The notes under the pieces: model-generated
Database searches by the model: none
What the model saw: the letters and a program-made list of their open reading frames with translations, nothing else
Told to the model about the DNA's origin: nothing
Part shown: positions 44,851 to 54,885 of the stretch, in pieces
Numbering within the stretch: the stretch's first letter is position 1
Layout: every line of letters starts with the position of its first letter
Assembly (NCBI RefSeq): GCF_015557635.1
Contig: NZ_JADNOP010000004.1
Coordinates: 170,389-234,388, forward strand
Direction: 5' to 3'
Length of the DNA: 64,000 nt
DNA from: Fusicatenibacter saccharivorans
Lineage (GTDB): Bacteria > Bacillota > Clostridia > Lachnospirales > Lachnospiraceae
Program-made: the position numbers and the translations under genes

Positions 44851-46500
44851 ATGAGCTATACTGCTCTGTATCGAAAATTTCGTCCTTCCACCTTTGAGGA
44901 TGTAAAAGGACAGGATCACATTGTAACAACATTAAAAAATCAGATCCGCGCGGACCGCATCGGTCATGCGTACCTGTTCTGCGGAACCCGCGGAACAGGA
45001 AAAACGACGATCGCCAAGATTCTCGCCCGCTCGGTCAACTGCGAACATCCCGTGGACGGAAGCCCGTGCAACGAATGTCCGACGTGTAAGGCGATTCTGG
45101 CGGGCGTTTCCACGAACGTCATCGAGATCGACGCGGCATCAAACAACGGTGTCGACAACATCCGTGAAATCCGTGAGGAGGTAGCCTACCGGCCGACACA
45201 GGGACGGTATAAAGTCTATATCATCGATGAGGTGCATATGCTTTCTACCGGAGCGTTCAATGCACTCTTAAAAACCCTGGAGGAGCCGCCGTCCTATGTC
45301 ATCTTCATTCTGGCGACCACAGAGGCAAACAAAATCCCGGTGACGATCCTTTCCAGATGCCAGCGGTACGATTTCCGCCGCATCACGATCGACACCATTG
45401 CGGCGCGTCTTAGTGAACTGATGGAAAAAGAGGGCGTGGACGTCGAAGAAAAAGCCATCCGCTACGTCGCAAAGGCGGGCGACGGCTCCATGCGAGACGC
45501 GTTAAGCCTCCTGGACCAGTGCATCGCCTTCTACCTCGGGCAGAAGCTGACGTACGATAAAGTCCTTGAAGTTCTCGGAACTGTTGATGCCGAAATCTTC
45601 AGCCAGATGCTCCGCACGATCCTCGCCGGAGATGTAACGGGAAGCATCCGCACGCTGGAAACCCTTTTAAACCGCGGAAAAGAGCTGGGACAGTTCGTTA
45701 CCGACTTTACGTGGTATCTGCGGAATCTGCTGTTGGTAAAAAGCGCAGATGAAACCGAAGAACTGCTCGACGTCTCTACAGAAAACCTGAAGCTCTTAAA
45801 AGAAGAGAGCACGATGGTAGACGATGAGACGCTGATCCACTATATCCGCGTTTTATCCGAGCTCTCCGGCCAGCTCCGCTATGCGGCGCAGAAGCGCGTG
45901 CTCGTTGAGGTGGCGCTCGTCAAACTCTGCAAACCGCAGATGGAGCAGAACCTCGAATCCGTGCTGGAGCGGCTTAGGATTCTCGAAGAAAAAATGGAGC
46001 GCGGAATCCCGATGATGGTGACAAATGCACCGGGAGCAGGAAACGGCAGTGCAGGAGGCTCCGGAGCGGCCGGAGACGGCTATGCGGCGGCAGAAACACC
46101 GCAGAGTGCACCGGCACCAGTGAAAGCCGCACCGGCGGATTTACAGCGCATCAGCGCGTCCTGGAAGGCAATTGTCGGCCAGACAAGCGGCATGTTCCGC
46201 CAGTTTCTGCAGAGCGCCGTTCCGAAATACAACAGCGAGACGGGTGACGCCAAACTGTTTGTTGAGTTTGCAGACCAGCTCGCATCCATCTACGTTGAGC
46301 GGCCGGAGGCAGCCGATGAGATCCGCACCATTATTGAACAGATGACTGGAAAAACCGTAGAGGTCCAGCTCATTTTAGCAGACCAGCATGCAAACGCCGC
46401 GCTCTCCACGATTTCCGTGGATGATGCACTGACGCAGGCGATTCATGGAATCCCGGTCGAGGAGGACGACGAGAGCGACTTCGACGACGGGGAAGAATAA
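44851..46500 (+). CDS. dnaX: DNA polymerase III gamma/tau subunit
   Basis: A 549-residue clamp-loader ATPase. Walker A GTRGTGKT is at 45-52, zinc cysteines are at 64, 73, 76 and 79, and an IDEVHML Walker B and SRC sensor follow. The C-terminal ~200 residues, past an Ala/Gly-rich linker, form the tau-specific part. The ATG follows AAAGGAGAAA. It is first in a dnaX-ybaB-recR-lacI-type run of genes. Confidence 0.97.
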   Translation: MSYTALYRKFRPSTFEDVKGQDHIVTTLKNQIRADRIGHAYLFCGTRGTGKTTIAKILARSVNCEHPVDGSPCNECPTCKAILAGVSTNVIEIDAASNNGVDNIREIREEVAYRPTQGRYKVYIIDEVHMLSTGAFNALLKTLEEPPSYVIFILATTEANKIPVTILSRCQRYDFRRITIDTIAARLSELMEKEGVDVEEKAIRYVAKAGDGSMRDALSLLDQCIAFYLGQKLTYDKVLEVLGTVDAEIFSQMLRTILAGDVTGSIRTLETLLNRGKELGQFVTDFTWYLRNLLLVKSADETEELLDVSTENLKLLKEESTMVDDETLIHYIRVLSELSGQLRYAAQKRVLVEVALVKLCKPQMEQNLESVLERLRILEEKMERGIPMMVTNAPGAGNGSAGGSGAAGDGYAAAETPQSAPAPVKAAPADLQRISASWKAIVGQTSGMFRQFLQSAVPKYNSETGDAKLFVEFADQLASIYVERPEAADEIRTIIEQMTGKTVEVQLILADQHANAALSTISVDDALTQAIHGIPVEEDDESDFDDGEE

Positions 46501-46533
46501 ATTAAAAACAAATTTTTCAGGAGGATATTACCC

Positions 46534-46887
46534 ATGGCAAAAAGAGGAGGATTCCCGGGAGGAATGCCGGGCAACATGAACAATCTGATGAAGCAGGCTC
46601 AGAAAATGCAGAAGCAGATGGAAGAGAACCAGAAAGCACTGGAGGAGAAAGAGTTCACTGCGACAGCAGGCGGCGGAGCCGTAGAAGTAACCATTTCCGG
46701 TAAAAAAGAAGTAACCAAAGTTAAAATCAGCGAAGATGCCGTAGATCCGGACGACGTAGAAATGCTCGAGGATCTGATCATGGCAGCAACCAACGAAGCA
46801 CTGCGCAAAGTTGAGGACGAGGCAGCCAAAGCTATGGGCAAACTTGCCGGCGGACTCGGCAGCATGGGCGGAGGATTCCCGTTCTGA
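46534..46887 (+). CDS. YbaB/EbfC-family nucleoid-associated protein
   Basis: A 117-residue DNA-binding protein. A Gly/Met-rich start ([20 protein letters not shown]) is followed by the helical and beta pattern of the family. It sits between dnaX and recR, as in most bacteria. Its stop overlaps the recR start by one base. Confidence 0.95.
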   Translation: MAKRGGFPGGMPGNMNNLMKQAQKMQKQMEENQKALEEKEFTATAGGGAVEVTISGKKEVTKVKISEDAVDPDDVEMLEDLIMAATNEALRKVEDEAAKAMGKLAGGLGSMGGGFPF

Positions 46888-47483
46888 TGGATTACTACAG
46901 CGGATACATCAATCAGTTGATCGAGCAGCTGTCCCGTCTGCCTGGCATCGGTGTGAAAACCGCACAGCGACTGGCCTTTCATATTATGAATATGCCGGCC
47001 GACCAGGCAAAACGGCTGGCTGATTCGATCACAGAAGCAAAATCCCACGTCCAGTACTGCAAGTGCTGCCAGACCCTGACCGACAAAGAGCTGTGCCCGA
47101 TCTGCGCAAATGTCAAGCGCGACCACAGCGTGATCATGGTGGTGGAGACGACGCAGGATCTTGCGGCATATGAAAAAACCGGAAAATACGACGGCGTTTA
47201 CCACGTCCTGCACGGGGCCATCTCCCCGATGCTGGGGATTGGGCCGGACGACATCCGGTTAAAAGAGCTGATGCAGCGCCTCCAGGGCGATGTCTCGGAG
47301 GTCATTGTTGCCACAAACTCCAGTCTGGAGGGCGAGACAACGGCCATGTACATCAGCAAGCTGATCAAGCCGACCGGCATCAAGGTGACGCGGATTGCGA
47401 GCGGCGTTCCGGTGGGCGGCGATCTGGAAAATATTGACGAAGTCACCCTTCTGCGTGCGTTAGAGGGCAGAACGGAGCTGTAA
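46887..47483 (+). CDS. recR: Recombination protein RecR
   Basis: A 198-residue RecR that works with RecF and RecO in loading RecA. The N-terminal helix-hairpin-helix ([17 protein letters not shown]), a C4 zinc finger (Cys58, 61, 70, 73) and a TOPRIM domain ([15 protein letters not shown]) are in the usual order. Full length. Confidence 0.97.
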   Translation: MDYYSGYINQLIEQLSRLPGIGVKTAQRLAFHIMNMPADQAKRLADSITEAKSHVQYCKCCQTLTDKELCPICANVKRDHSVIMVVETTQDLAAYEKTGKYDGVYHVLHGAISPMLGIGPDDIRLKELMQRLQGDVSEVIVATNSSLEGETTAMYISKLIKPTGIKVTRIASGVPVGGDLENIDEVTLLRALEGRTEL

Positions 47484-47485
47484 TT

Positions 47486-48589
47486 ATGGGCAGAAAAAAA
47501 GTGACATCCAGCGATGTCGCGGCAGCCTCAGGCGTATCCCAGGCGACGGTCTCCATGATCCTGAACCGGAGAGAAAACGTTTCATTCTCGCGGGAAACGG
47601 TGGAAAAAGTGGAGGCGGCGGCAAAAGAGATGGGCTACCAGATTCCGCGGCGGAAGATGAGAAGAGAGTCGAACGGCAACAAGCTGATCGTCGTCTTCTG
47701 TCCGACGCTGACGAATCCTTACTATGTGATGCTGCTGCACGGCATCGAAGAAGTTGCAAAAGAGAAGAATTACGGGGTCTTTGTCTGCAATACGCAGAGG
47801 GACCTGAAAATCGAAGAGAATTATCTTCGGATGATGAAGAGTGTGCGCCCGCGCGGCATTATCTACACCTGCAATCCGAGCAGAAGCTGCAAGGAAAAAG
47901 TGGAGGAGCTGGCCGCGGAGATTCCGCTTGTCATCATCAACAACCGGGAAGAACTGCTGGAAATTGATGCGGTCGAGCTGAACAATGCAAAACCCGGCAG
48001 GCTGATGGCACGCCACCTGCTGGAACTGGGACACCGGCATGTGGCGTTTGTTTCACCTCCGCTGACTTCCAAACAGGGTCAGCGCCTGAAACGCGTGGAA
48101 GGCTTTGTGCGCGAGTTTGAGGAGGCAGGATACGGCGACGGCGTGATCGTCAAATCGGCGGATGAGGACCTCGACGAAGTGATCCCGAGCATGGATTCTG
48201 AGTACAAGATGGGCTATTATCTGACGAAGGAACTGCTGCGGGAGGACAAGAACCTTACGGCAATCGTCGGCATGAATGATATGATCGCGTTCGGGATCAT
48301 GGACGCCGTGCTCAAGAGCAAACTGCGCATTCCGGCGGATATTTCCGTAGTGGGATGTGACAACACCGTCTATTCCAGCTTCCGCTCGATTTCCCTGACG
48401 ACGATCGACCACTATGTGCCATTGAAGGGCCGCGATGCGTGCGATATCATCCTGCGGAAAATCCAGTCTCTTCGGGAAAGCCAGGACGGCAATGAACCCT
48501 TAAGCACGTATCATGTCGAGTATGAGCCGAAACTGATCGTGCGGCGCAGCACTTCGTATGCAAGAACCGAAAAATTAAAAAATAAATAG
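47486..48589 (+). CDS. LacI-family transcriptional regulator
   Basis: A 367-residue LacI-type regulator with an N-terminal HTH (TSSDVAAASGVSQATVSMIL) and a sugar-binding-like domain ending in the typical RSISLTTIDHYVPLKG segment. It starts 2 bases after recR, so it is transcribed with the DNA-repair genes, an unusual partner. Likely targets include the pentose-phosphate genes just downstream, but no operator was identified. The 280 bases after it are AT-rich and hold the fsa promoter. Confidence 0.92.
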   Translation: MGRKKVTSSDVAAASGVSQATVSMILNRRENVSFSRETVEKVEAAAKEMGYQIPRRKMRRESNGNKLIVVFCPTLTNPYYVMLLHGIEEVAKEKNYGVFVCNTQRDLKIEENYLRMMKSVRPRGIIYTCNPSRSCKEKVEELAAEIPLVIINNREELLEIDAVELNNAKPGRLMARHLLELGHRHVAFVSPPLTSKQGQRLKRVEGFVREFEEAGYGDGVIVKSADEDLDEVIPSMDSEYKMGYYLTKELLREDKNLTAIVGMNDMIAFGIMDAVLKSKLRIPADISVVGCDNTVYSSFRSISLTTIDHYVPLKGRDACDIILRKIQSLRESQDGNEPLSTYHVEYEPKLIVRRSTSYARTEKLKNK

Positions 48590-48754
48590 GACGGCTGAAA
48601 TTATTATTAATAATTTTGAATAAAACAGCTCCGGCGCAAACCGGGAAAACACAAAGAAAAGGAAAAACCGGAAAAAATGAGAAAAAATCCGCCAGAGTAA
48701 TTTATAAAATGGTATTTATAAATGATAAAATTAATTAATAAAAATGAGGCCGAC

Positions 48755-48783
48755 TTGACGGAAAAACCAAACATATTTATACT
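48755..48783 (+). promoter_or_regulatory. Promoter of fsa
   Basis: TTGACG, 17 bases and TATACT, about 85 bases upstream of the gene. Confidence 0.7.
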
Positions 48784-48869
48784 GGAGATAACAGAAAAAC
48801 GGAGCCGTTCTGCGGAAAACAACAGGCCCCGAAACCTTACGAAAGTATGAATATGGGAGGAAAAACAAC

Positions 48870-49523
48870 ATGAGATTTTTCATCGACACAGCAAAAGTAG
48901 AGGACATTAAAAAAGCAAACGACATGGGCGTTATCTGCGGCGTTACCACCAACCCGTCCCTGATCGCAAAAGAAGGACGTGACTTCAAAGAGGTCATCAA
49001 AGAGATCACCGAGATCGTAGACGGACCGATCAGCGGCGAGGTAAAAGCTACCACAACAGATGCAGAAGGCATGATCAAAGAAGGCCGTGAGATCGCAGCC
49101 ATCCATCCAAACATGGTTGTTAAAATCCCGATGACCGTAGAAGGACTCAAAGCTGTTAAAGTTCTGAGCGCAGAGGGCATCAAGACAAACGTAACCCTGA
49201 TCTTCTCCGCAAACCAGGCACTTCTGGCTGCAAGAGCAGGTGCAACTTATGTTTCCCCATTCCTTGGAAGACTCGATGACATCAGCACCCGCGGCGTTGA
49301 TCTGATCCGTGAAATCGTTGAGATCTTCGACGTAGCCGGCATCGACACCGAGATCATCGCAGCAAGTGTCCGCAACCCGATCCACGTAACCGACTGCGCA
49401 CTGGCTGGTGCAGACATTGCAACTGTTCCATACAACGTAATCGTACAGATGACCAAACATCCTCTGACCGACGCCGGAATCGCAAAATTCCAGGCTGACT
49501 ACAAAGCTGTATTCGGCGAATAA
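48870..49523 (+). CDS. fsa: Transaldolase/fructose-6-phosphate aldolase-type enzyme
   Basis: A 217-residue short transaldolase of the TalC/FSA group. The Schiff-base lysine is Lys85 in VVKIPMT, and CGVTTNPSL near residue 23 and GRLDD near 134 are conserved. Small members of this kind act as transaldolase in the pentose phosphate pathway or as fructose-6-phosphate aldolase. Its neighbours are both halves of transketolase, which favours transaldolase. The ATG follows GGGAGG. Confidence 0.92.
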   Translation: MRFFIDTAKVEDIKKANDMGVICGVTTNPSLIAKEGRDFKEVIKEITEIVDGPISGEVKATTTDAEGMIKEGREIAAIHPNMVVKIPMTVEGLKAVKVLSAEGIKTNVTLIFSANQALLAARAGATYVSPFLGRLDDISTRGVDLIREIVEIFDVAGIDTEIIAASVRNPIHVTDCALAGADIATVPYNVIVQMTKHPLTDAGIAKFQADYKAVFGE

Positions 49524-49542
49524 GACCTAAACATGATTGCAT

Positions 49543-49600
49543 AAAAGCTGGAAATATGGTATTGTGAACAAAGTGAACAATAGCGATATTTCCAGCTTTT
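49543..49600 (+). terminator. Terminator between fsa and transketolase genes
   Basis: A 15-bp stem, AAAAGCTGGAAATAT with ATATTTCCAGCTTTT, and a 28-base loop. The stem itself supplies the T run. Confidence 0.8.
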
Positions 49601-49632
49601 GATTCCGATTCAACTAAACAAGGAGAAAAGAC

Positions 49633-50472
49633 ATGAACAAGTTAGAACTTCAGAAGACGGCCAATGAGATCCGCAAAGGGATCGTCAGCGGCGTTCATGC
49701 AGCAAAGGCCGGCCATCCGGGCGGATCTCTGTCTGCAGCCGATATTTTCACGTATCTGTATTTTGAAGAAATGAACGTGGACCCGAAAAATCCAAAAGAT
49801 CCGGACCGCGATCGTTTTGTACTTTCGAAAGGCCACACAGCGCCGGGACTGTATGCAGCACTGGCTGAAAAAGGTTATTTCCCGAAAGAAGATCTGCTGA
49901 CCCTTCGCCATCTTGGATCTTATCTGCAGGGACATCCGGATATGAAACATATCCCGGGCGTTGATATGTCAAGCGGTTCCCTCGGACAGGGAATCTCCGC
50001 AGCAGTCGGAATGGCACTCGGTGCAAAACTGCAGAACAAAGCATTTCGTGTTTATACACTTCTTGGCGATGGTGAAATCCAGGAAGGTCAGGTCTGGGAG
50101 GCAGCCATGTTTGCCGGAGCAAAACATCTGGACAACCTCGTTGTGATCGTAGACAACAACGGACTTCAGATCGACGGAAACGTAGCAGATGTCAACAGTC
50201 CGTACCCGATCGACAAAAAATTCGAGGCATTCAACTTCCACGTAATCAACGTAGCGGACGGCAACGATTTCGATCAGCTGAAAGCTGCATTTGATGAGGC
50301 GCGCACCGTAACAGGCATGCCGACCGCCATCATCACAAAGACCGTAAAAGGAAAAGGCGTTTCCTTCATGGAGAACCAGGTAGGCTGGCACGGAAAAGCT
50401 CCGAACGATGAAGAATACGCAATTGCTATGGCAGAACTGGAAAAGGCAGGTGAAGCGTTATGTCAGAAGTAA
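49633..50472 (+). CDS. Transketolase, N-terminal (TPP-binding) subunit
   Basis: A 279-residue half transketolase that binds the pyrophosphate of thiamine diphosphate. Motif GDGEIQEG begins at 145 and ends near DNN at 174-176. HPGGSLS at 28-34 is also conserved. Two-gene transketolases are common in Clostridia and archaea. The ATG follows AAGGAGAAAAG. It overlaps the C-terminal gene by 13 bases, so the two are translationally coupled. Confidence 0.95.
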   Translation: MNKLELQKTANEIRKGIVSGVHAAKAGHPGGSLSAADIFTYLYFEEMNVDPKNPKDPDRDRFVLSKGHTAPGLYAALAEKGYFPKEDLLTLRHLGSYLQGHPDMKHIPGVDMSSGSLGQGISAAVGMALGAKLQNKAFRVYTLLGDGEIQEGQVWEAAMFAGAKHLDNLVVIVDNNGLQIDGNVADVNSPYPIDKKFEAFNFHVINVADGNDFDQLKAAFDEARTVTGMPTAIITKTVKGKGVSFMENQVGWHGKAPNDEEYAIAMAELEKAGEALCQK

Positions 50473-51401
50473 AGAAAATCGCAACAAGAGAAAGTTACGG
50501 TAATGCACTGGTTGAACTTGGCGCAGAGCATGACAATCTGATCGTACTCGACGCTGACCTTGCAGCAGCAACCAAGACTGGTGTGTTCAAAAAAGCATAT
50601 CCGGACCGTCACATCGACTGTGGTATCGCAGAATGTAATATGATGGGAATCGCTGCCGGCCTTTCCACCACAGGCATCGTTCCGTTCGCAAGCACCTTCG
50701 CGATGTTTGCCGCAGGCCGTGCGTTTGAGCAGGTACGCAACTCCATCGGATACCCGCATCTGAACGTAAAAATCGGTGCTACCCATGCCGGAATTTCCGT
50801 AGGAGAAGACGGCGCAACACATCAGTGCAACGAGGATATCGCCCTGATGAGAACCATCCCGGGTATGGTCATCCTGAACCCGGCAGATGATGTAGAGGCA
50901 AAAGCCTGCGTGAAAGCAGCTTATGAATACAACGGACCGGTTTACCTTCGTTTCGGACGTCTGGCAGTGCCGGTGATCAACGACAGACCGGATTACAAAT
51001 TTGAACTCGGAAAAGGCGTTGTTCTCCGTGAAGGCAAGGATGTCACCATCGTTGCAACAGGCCTTTGCGTAAGCTCCGCTCTGGAAGCAGCAGAGAAACT
51101 TGCCGCAGACGGCATTGATGCCAAGATCATCAACATCCACACCATCAAACCGCTGGATGAGGAGCTGATCGTTGCAGCAGCAAAAGAGACCGGCAAAGTC
51201 GTAACCGTAGAAGAGCACTCGGTGATCGGAGGACTTGGAAGCGCAGTCTGCGACGCACTGGCAGAGAAATGCCCGGTTCCGGTGAAGAAAATCGGTGTAC
51301 AGGACGTCTTCGGAGAGTCCGGCCCGGCAGTCGCTCTTCTTGCAAAATACAAACTCGACGGCGAGGGCGTTTACGAGCAGGTAAAAGAGTTCTGTAAATA
51401 A
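50460..51401 (+). CDS. Transketolase, C-terminal subunit
   Basis: A 313-residue partner with the pyrimidine-binding domain (GIAECNMMGIAAGLS with the catalytic Glu near 54) and the C-terminal transketolase domain. Together with the upstream gene it forms one active enzyme that moves two-carbon units between sugar phosphates. A terminator follows. Confidence 0.95.
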   Translation: MSEVKKIATRESYGNALVELGAEHDNLIVLDADLAAATKTGVFKKAYPDRHIDCGIAECNMMGIAAGLSTTGIVPFASTFAMFAAGRAFEQVRNSIGYPHLNVKIGATHAGISVGEDGATHQCNEDIALMRTIPGMVILNPADDVEAKACVKAAYEYNGPVYLRFGRLAVPVINDRPDYKFELGKGVVLREGKDVTIVATGLCVSSALEAAEKLAADGIDAKIINIHTIKPLDEELIVAAAKETGKVVTVEEHSVIGGLGSAVCDALAEKCPVPVKKIGVQDVFGESGPAVALLAKYKLDGEGVYEQVKEFCK

Positions 51402-51428
51402 GATTTTTCGAAATAAATGACAAAAGAA

Positions 51429-51476
51429 AACAGGCAGAGGCCACACCGGAAAACGGTGCAGTCTCTGCCTGTTTTG
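51429..51476 (+). terminator. Terminator after transketolase
   Basis: AACAGGCAGAG with CTCTGCCTGTTTT and an inner CACCG/CGGTG stem. Confidence 0.82.
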
Positions 51477-51492
51477 TTGTCTGCAGTTTTTC

Positions 51493-52080
51493 TTAAAGCA
51501 GAAGTTCGCTTGTCCCGGCCGCCTCAAGTTCCCGGCAGGCGAGCAGGATTCCCTGAGAGATGGATTCCGCCATATGGAAAATCGTGGCAAGCCGGGTTGT
51601 CTGCAGAAGAAGCTGTTCAAAACTGCCCGATACATTCACAATACCTGTGATAAAAATATCCCCGACCTCGGGCAGCGTCTTCCCTGCCCCCGCGCCCGGC
51701 CGGATCGCCCCGTTTCCGATCGTGATGTATCCCTGATGACGCCGCGAACCAAGCGAAGCATCGATCGCAACGAGCAGTGCCTCCGGGTGGCGGGAATGGA
51801 TGTACGAAATCCGGTCCGGTAGATTCAGGGCGTGCACCGGGTCATCCAGCGTTCCATAGACATGAAAAACGCGGCTGCAGTACGGCGAAAGCTGGTACCC
51901 GATCAGCGGTCCTAAGGAATCCCCAGTGATCCGGTCGCTTCCGATGCAGAGAAATACCAGTTCACGGAACATGCGTCCGTCCTTTTGAATGCAGTAAGAA
52001 AACAGCGACGCCAGCTCTTCGCTGGCGCTGCGGCTTCGCTCATTGATGTAGTAAACTTCGGCGTCTTTTTTTCGAAACAT
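51493..52080 (-). CDS. yyaC: YyaC-type spore protease (DUF1256)
   Basis: A 195-residue protein of the YyaC group, related to the germination protease. The opening LVFLCIGSDRITGDSLGPLIG and the VAIDASLG and PGAGAGK segments are characteristic. In spore-formers it is made during sporulation. The start at 52080 is preferred, with AAGGCAGG upstream; an ATG 33 bases earlier has none. Its presence suggests that the organism, or its recent ancestor, makes spores. Confidence 0.88.
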   Translation of the reverse strand: MFRKKDAEVYYINERSRSASEELASLFSYCIQKDGRMFRELVFLCIGSDRITGDSLGPLIGYQLSPYCSRVFHVYGTLDDPVHALNLPDRISYIHSRHPEALLVAIDASLGSRRHQGYITIGNGAIRPGAGAGKTLPEVGDIFITGIVNVSGSFEQLLLQTTRLATIFHMAESISQGILLACRELEAAGTSELLL

Positions 52081-52280
52081 GACCGGTACCTGCCTTTCAG
52101 AAGAATCATCCACAGTTTAACCGTATATGGTATAAACTATTCCTGCAATGAAAAAAACATGACATGCCCTCCGGTGCAGAAAAACGGGAAAACAGTCGGA
52201 AAAAACCGTGACAGCCCTGCCCCAAAACGATCTTTTTCGCGGAACATCCGTGATAAAGTAGGCAAAAAGGGGTGAAAAGC

Positions 52281-53588
52281 ATGATTGAGATTGTCTATAA
52301 AGAAAACAAAGAGCAGGCGAACGGCAACGAGGGATACTTTCATCTGCCGAAAAATATCCGCCAGGTCGGTGATACGAACGGTAGGGAGCGGATTTATCTG
52401 GAAGATTATGTCGGAACCTTTCTGAAAAAATATTTTTCCGCACCGGAGGGACGTGCCGCCATGCTGTTCGGCGAATTTAAGTGGGCGGACGGAATTTCCT
52501 ACTTTTTTATCCGCAGCGCGGCCGCGATTCAAACGATGGAGCCGGCGCCGGATCACCTGGTCTTCGATGATGCAGTATGGACGGAGGTCCACGATGTGAT
52601 GGAAAAATATTTCAAAAACCAGCAGATCCTCGGCTGGGCACTTTCTCTTCCGGGATACGGGGAGGATCTGAATGAACAGATCATCCGAGCGCATCTGAAC
52701 CACTTCGGCGGAAATGACAAGACGCTGTTCCGCGTCAACGGACAGGAAAAAGAGGAAACTTTCTATACGTACGAGGGCGGCACCCTGCGGAGCACGGGAG
52801 GCTTTTACATTTATTATGAAAAGAATGAGCCGATGCAGTCGTATCTGATCGATCAGAATCAGAACCGGTCGATCGAAAACGGAGAGAGCGTGCCCGACCG
52901 CGCTGTCAGCGATTTTCGGAAGATGATTGAGGAGAAGAGCGGGGAGGAGCCGGAACACGATCACAGAAAGCCGATCCTCTATGCGATGACAGCATGCGCG
53001 GCTGCGGCGCTTCTTGTGACGGTGACGCAGAAATACGGAGATGCGCTGTCGTTTCCGGGGAAAACAAAGGAGCAGACGGTAGCAGTGGCGGGAAACGTAC
53101 AGGGAGAGAAGACACAGACGGCTGAGAGTGCAGCGGAAGCATCAGCGGCGGAAGAGGGAAACACAGGGGAAAATACTTCGACGCCGGAAAGCACAGGAAC
53201 GGAACTGGAAACGGAAAATGAGAGCGGGAGCGCGGCGGTAAGTGAGGAGCAGAATTTATCCGGAACGGATCCGGCAGGCAGCGGAGAGCAAAGCGCATCC
53301 GGCGGGGAGCAGACTGGTGCAGCGGAGAACAATACCGGTACGGCGCAGACAGATGCAGCACCGGGAGCAGAGCCATCGTCCGCCCCGGGAACTGCTTCCG
53401 GCAGTGAGACGGCAGAAACCGCCGCGCAGGTCTGGCAGGAGTACACCGTACAGAAGGGGGACAGCCTCTCGAAAATCAGTGAGAGATATTACGGAACGAT
53501 GAGCAGAGTGAAAGATATCTGCGAACTGAACCAGATCGCGGTAGAAGATCTCATATATGCGGGGCAGAAAATATACCTCCCAAAATAG
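52281..53588 (+). CDS. Membrane protein with C-terminal LysM domain
   Basis: A 435-residue protein. A ~200-residue N-terminal domain (from MIEIVYKENKE) is unrecognised and probably cytoplasmic. One membrane helix (about 236-255, ILYAMTACAAAALLVTV) is followed by a ~140-residue Ala/Glu/Ser-rich linker and a LysM domain (QEYTVQKGDSLSKISERYYG). LysM binds peptidoglycan, so the protein spans membrane and wall. The ATG follows AAAAGGGGTG. It is followed by a DUF5711 gene about 90 bases on. A role in envelope or spore assembly is a guess. Confidence 0.8.
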   Translation: MIEIVYKENKEQANGNEGYFHLPKNIRQVGDTNGRERIYLEDYVGTFLKKYFSAPEGRAAMLFGEFKWADGISYFFIRSAAAIQTMEPAPDHLVFDDAVWTEVHDVMEKYFKNQQILGWALSLPGYGEDLNEQIIRAHLNHFGGNDKTLFRVNGQEKEETFYTYEGGTLRSTGGFYIYYEKNEPMQSYLIDQNQNRSIENGESVPDRAVSDFRKMIEEKSGEEPEHDHRKPILYAMTACAAAALLVTVTQKYGDALSFPGKTKEQTVAVAGNVQGEKTQTAESAAEASAAEEGNTGENTSTPESTGTELETENESGSAAVSEEQNLSGTDPAGSGEQSASGGEQTGAAENNTGTAQTDAAPGAEPSSAPGTASGSETAETAAQVWQEYTVQKGDSLSKISERYYGTMSRVKDICELNQIAVEDLIYAGQKIYLPK

Positions 53589-53676
53589 AGAAAAATATGG
53601 TACACTAGAGCGGAATCAAACTGCGGCCGAAAGGGCGGCAGAAAATAAGTCCGAAAAGAACATAAGGGGAATGAAA

Positions 53677-54873
53677 ATGGACGGAAAAAACAGAGAAGAA
53701 CAGGAGAACGGAGCAAAAGTCCGGGATCTTGAGGAGTATAAAGCAGAAAACAGAAAAAGAAAACGCAGACGCCGGATCACCGTTGGAATCCTTGCAGGAG
53801 CCATTCTCGCGGCCGGAATTGGTACAGGGGTATGGCTTCAGCTGCGTACTTTTCAGGGATACGACACAGTACAGGCAACAGAGACCGAGGACACCGATAC
53901 GTATATGTTTCAGAAATCCGGAAATAAGATCGTGCGCTACGGTATCGACGGCATCGAACTGCGCGACCGGAAAAATCAGACCCTCTGGAGCGATCATTAT
54001 ACCATGGAAAATCCGCAGATGATATCCTGCGGCGATGCAATTGCCATTTACGATAAAAACGGAACCAAAATTGTTGTATACGATGCCGATGGAAAGGCCG
54101 GCGAAATTGCCGCGTCGTATCCGATCGTGAAAGCATCCGTTGCAGGCCAGGGCGTCGTTGCGGCGATTCTGGAAAACAACGGGGAGAGCTGGATCAAATA
54201 CTATAATACCGATGGAACGGAGATCGCCTCCTCCCACCCGAACATGGACAGTCCGGGCTATCCGATGGATCTCTCGCTTTCTTCGGACGGACTCTGGATG
54301 GCGGTTTCCTACGCTTACGAAGACGGCGGCAAGATGAAATCACAGGTCGCTTTCTACAATTTCGGAAGCAGGGGTGAGGATCTGGTGGACAACCTTGCAA
54401 GCTCATCGAGCTATACCGATATGCTGTGCCCGCAGATCGAAACCGCGGGAACATCCTTCTGGGTTGCCTTTTTTGATAATGGCTTCCGCATCTATGAAGG
54501 AACGAGCAAGCCGAAAGAGACAGTGAGCGTATCAGAAGATGGAGAAATTTTAAGCTGCGCGTATGCGGACGACCGCGTGGTTCTGATTCTGCGCGGGGAG
54601 AGCGACGATCATCCTTACCGGATGAAAATCTACAATCTGAAAGGAAAGCAGCTTGCGGATGAAAATCTGGATTTCTATTACCAGAACCTTCAGATAGAAG
54701 AAAAACAGATTCTGCTGACGAACCGGCAGGAGCTGTGTGTATATACCTTAAAGGGAAGAAAGAAGTACAGCGGCGTGGTCAGCGAAACACAGATTCACGA
54801 GATCCTCGGCATGGGGCAGAACCGGTATCTGCTCGCGGAGGAGGACGGCGTTTCGATGATCCGGCTGAAATAG
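53677..54873 (+). CDS. DUF5711-type membrane protein with beta-propeller-like domain
   Basis: A 398-residue protein with a basic N-terminus, one membrane helix (about 37-57, ITVGILAGAILAAGIGTGVWL) and an extracellular region of repeated beta strands (KIVRYGIDGIELRD, AIAIYDKNGTKIVVYD and others) that resembles a propeller. I place it in the DUF5711 group. The ATG at 53677 is 6 bases from AAGGGGA. It is 12 bases before the CvpA-type gene, so an operon with it is likely. Confidence 0.75.
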   Translation: MDGKNREEQENGAKVRDLEEYKAENRKRKRRRRITVGILAGAILAAGIGTGVWLQLRTFQGYDTVQATETEDTDTYMFQKSGNKIVRYGIDGIELRDRKNQTLWSDHYTMENPQMISCGDAIAIYDKNGTKIVVYDADGKAGEIAASYPIVKASVAGQGVVAAILENNGESWIKYYNTDGTEIASSHPNMDSPGYPMDLSLSSDGLWMAVSYAYEDGGKMKSQVAFYNFGSRGEDLVDNLASSSSYTDMLCPQIETAGTSFWVAFFDNGFRIYEGTSKPKETVSVSEDGEILSCAYADDRVVLILRGESDDHPYRMKIYNLKGKQLADENLDFYYQNLQIEEKQILLTNRQELCVYTLKGRKKYSGVVSETQIHEILGMGQNRYLLAEEDGVSMIRLK

Positions 54874-54885
54874 GAGAAGAAAAAC